Shown: positions 26,080 through 28,110 of the stretch, piece after piece
Layout of the letters: every line of letters begins with the position of its first letter
Numbering within the stretch: the stretch's first letter is position 1
Assembly: GCA_026260175.1 (NCBI GenBank)
Contig: JAKCWW010005099.1
Location: 3,710 to 31,819, forward strand
Length of the DNA stretch: 28,110 nucleotides
Direction: 5' to 3'
Origin: Reticulitermes lucifugus
Taxonomy: Eukaryota; Arthropoda; Insecta; Blattodea; Rhinotermitidae
The notes under the pieces: generated by a model
Told to the model about the DNA's origin: nothing
Seen by the model: the letters and a program-made list of their open reading frames with translations, nothing else
Databases searched by the model: none
Position numbers and translations under genes: made by a program

Positions 26080-27688
26080 CCCTTCCATAGCAGATAGACG
26101 AATCGTATATAAAATACACTTACGACTGCAACTTATATGACGTAGGTATTTCTAGAATGTTGGCCTATCCAGTTTTGTGACATACATTATTTCGTAGTGA
26201 GACAATCTAAATTCTCCATAAAATTACTTATTTCGTATTTAATTTTGACACTTCTCTATGGATGACGCCTAATGGGCAGGCTTTTTTAATTATTTCAAAG
26301 TAATTGTATACATAACACACACATATATTATTGTATATTTCAGGCTTCTGTTTTCCTTGAAGCTTATCTTATCTCTATTAATTAGAAATTATTGAATTGA
26401 AAAATGTGTTAATGATGTGTATATTTATCTGTAATCTTCATTACAAAACATTTGGCAACATTGTTTTAAAGCACTATGATCTTCGACAAAGTTCTTTCGG
26501 GCGACCAGTCCTATCATTTCGGGAAGAGAAGTCCAAAGTTTTGGAAATAGTAACTCGATGATGACACAGTGAAATGGCCCGAAACTTCGAAGTTGTGCTC
26601 CAATTAGATCCGACCGCTTGCTCCAGAAAATTTTGTCATTCTTTCTCTCCGTGAAGACTTGAAGTTTAGCATACTTTAACTTCGACAAAATTGTCTTGTC
26701 GACAGTTGGTCAGAAAGGCACGGGGTAAGAATACCGACAGAACGAGTCGTGGTTACCATTCAAGTTCCGAGTTCCGATTCGGAAACTATTTTGATAAAAT
26801 GTGTATAATTTTCCTCTAATTACTCAACGTAAATGATAACATAATGCCTTAAAACTACTCGCGGTCCCTTGATTCCACAAACTTAGCAGTTCATCGTGTA
26901 CCAGTATATACTATATGATTTCAGCTGCTGAAAAGGAACATTTAAATAGCCTAAGAAATGCATCATCTACGTCCTGTTGCCCAGTCTGTTTCCAGCTTAA
27001 TTTCAATTTGATTTCCCACGAATTCTCTGTGGGTAAAGAACATTTTGAACCATGGCAGTGGGATATTAGAAGACTTATTCCGTGCGTAAAACAATAAATG
27101 CAGTTCGAAAATAGAACAAAGCCACTAGGCAGCAAATTATTTATAATTAAATATTAGGGTGGAGACTTCAACGCACGAATAAAGCACAAGTCATTAGTTC
27201 AGAAAAGCAAGGATTTTGGACACTTGTAAAATGAGTTTCAAACTTTTAAGCAAGATTAATAAATGTTAGTAGTAATGCAGTTACATGCCTTATTAACTTA
27301 GAAGTCAAACCCATTCACTTAGATATATTATATTCACATAGGATTGTTTCTGTATTTAGAACAATTCAAAAATATTTCCTCCAACAAAGTAAATGGCGTA
27401 TAATATCAAATATTTGGGAAAATATCAGTTAATTGGCCGTGTAGTATTTTCCTTTTGTTAATTGTAGAGAAATATTTTTAATAAAACAAAGCAATAGGAA
27501 CAAAATTGGTAGAAGTACCTTATATGGAAATATATATTAATGAATCTTCAACGAAGGATTTTTCATGTTTACATCATTTTCCTACAGCAACATACAAATA
27601 CAACAGCATACAAATTCTTAAGGACACGGTCTTGCATGGAAATGTACTTTCAAATCAGGCCGCTTTTTTCTCTCACAAACTCTTTGCT
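26080..27688. other. Unassigned AT-rich stretch
   Basis: No recognised gene. Opposed frames overlap at 26911-27135 (-) and 26915-27097 (+, a 60-residue ATG frame with CCPVCFQ, a C-x2-C pair). A further 87-residue minus frame lies at 26425-26688 and starts at TTG. None has a recognised domain. Confidence 0.45.
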
Positions 27689-27710
27689 TAATAATAATAA
27701 TAATAATAAT
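27689..27710. repeat. (TAA)n microsatellite
   Basis: About seven TAA units. A LINE tail is possible, but no element was seen next to it. Confidence 0.97.
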
Positions 27711-28037
27711 ACTGTTCATCTTCAATCATGAGCCACGAGTCATTCACACGGTGGCCTCCTGCTTTCAGAATTTAAGCTGAATTAAAATATCCCCTTTTAT
27801 TGTTTTATTTCATTGCTATTTACACGCAACATTGCCCAGTATCTTAATGTACTTGCATTGTTATTTTCTTAATACGTTTGTAATTTGTAACTAGAGGTAA
27901 AAAAGAATGGAAGAAGGATACGAAGAACCTCATTTCTTATTTACCAAATTCTCAAACCGCACATTCCCATGTTATGGTTTTTTCAGAAAAATAGCCCCTC
28001 GCATTTGCAAAGGGAGTAATATATGTATATGTGTAGA
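27711..28037. other. Unassigned AT-rich stretch
   Basis: No recognised feature. Confidence 0.5.
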
Positions 28038-28110
28038 TTTTTTTTTCTTGTGTATGGCTCGACAGCCCTATATGGGCCTGGGCCTCCTCGTTTCGTCGAG
28101 GTTTCACGAT
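28038..28110 (-). pseudogene. Possible LINE 3' end cut by the window edge
   Basis: CTCGACAGCCCTATATGGGC followed by CTGGGCCTCCTCG resembles the LINE-S end at 17086-17122 (CTACAGCCCATGTAGGGTC, TCGGCCTTCTTGA). On the minus strand it reads EEAQAHIGLSSHT before an A-rich run (28038-28050). This could be the last codons and tail of a related LINE that continues past the window. Confidence 0.4.

Noticed and set aside
26911-27135. Small zinc-finger-like gene with CCPVCFQ
   Set aside because: There is a single C-x2-C pair without its partner, and an opposed frame of equal length.
1-28110. CRISPR array, operon or phage genes
   Set aside because: There are no regularly spaced repeats and no dense coding; all coding similarity is to eukaryotic transposable elements.

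Overview
The window reads as a non-coding, repeat-dominated stretch of an arthropod nuclear genome, most likely an insect. No operons, bacterial-type gene packing or confidently recognisable host gene was seen. It is AT-rich, and almost every recognisable open frame is a broken piece of a transposable element. The remnants are non-LTR retrotransposon (LINE) 3' ends, hAT and Tc1/mariner transposase relics, short non-autonomous DNA elements, several families of tRNA-derived SINEs and simple repeats. The LINE 3' ends resemble families I associate with cockroach and termite genomes (Blattodea). That is recollection of families, not a search result. One run of 79 Ns and one isolated N show that it is a draft assembly.

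Layout. 1-2816: a SINE-A fragment, two copies of the LINE-P 3' end, and two related LINE-Q 3' ends joined head to tail and ending in a TAA repeat. 2817-6605: three SINE-B copies around a decayed hAT transposase (about 4640-6381). 6850-9885: a third LINE-P tail, a 115-residue frame of unknown meaning, a 243-bp hAT-like MITE and a SINE-A with a perfect 12-bp target-site duplication. 10010-14850: dispersed repeat R3, a nested SINE pair, simple repeats, a LINE-P tail and a GC-rich island. 16150-17873: a LINE-P tail split by an internally deleted Tc1/mariner element, then a 5'-truncated LINE flanked by an exact 15-bp duplication. 18595-22465: LINE-P and R3 pieces, a mariner relic split by a poly(A) retroposon, and a SINE-B cluster. 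23135-28110: an exon-like frame, LINE-R, a second hAT-like MITE, the tRNA-Leu-like SINE-C, a weak candidate transcription unit (25664-26079), and a long AT-rich tail ending in a possible LINE 3' end.

The elements do not act together as a pathway; they record successive insertions. Several nestings give a relative order: mariner after LINE-P, a poly(A) retroposon after the second mariner, and the tRNA-Glu-like SINE after SINE-A. The main possible novelty is a recurring short motif with a hammerhead-like core order (CUGANGA, stem, GAAAC) at three places, one of them inside a retroposed unit of about 299 bp. Family letters (SINE-A, LINE-P, R3 and so on) are local labels made for this window.
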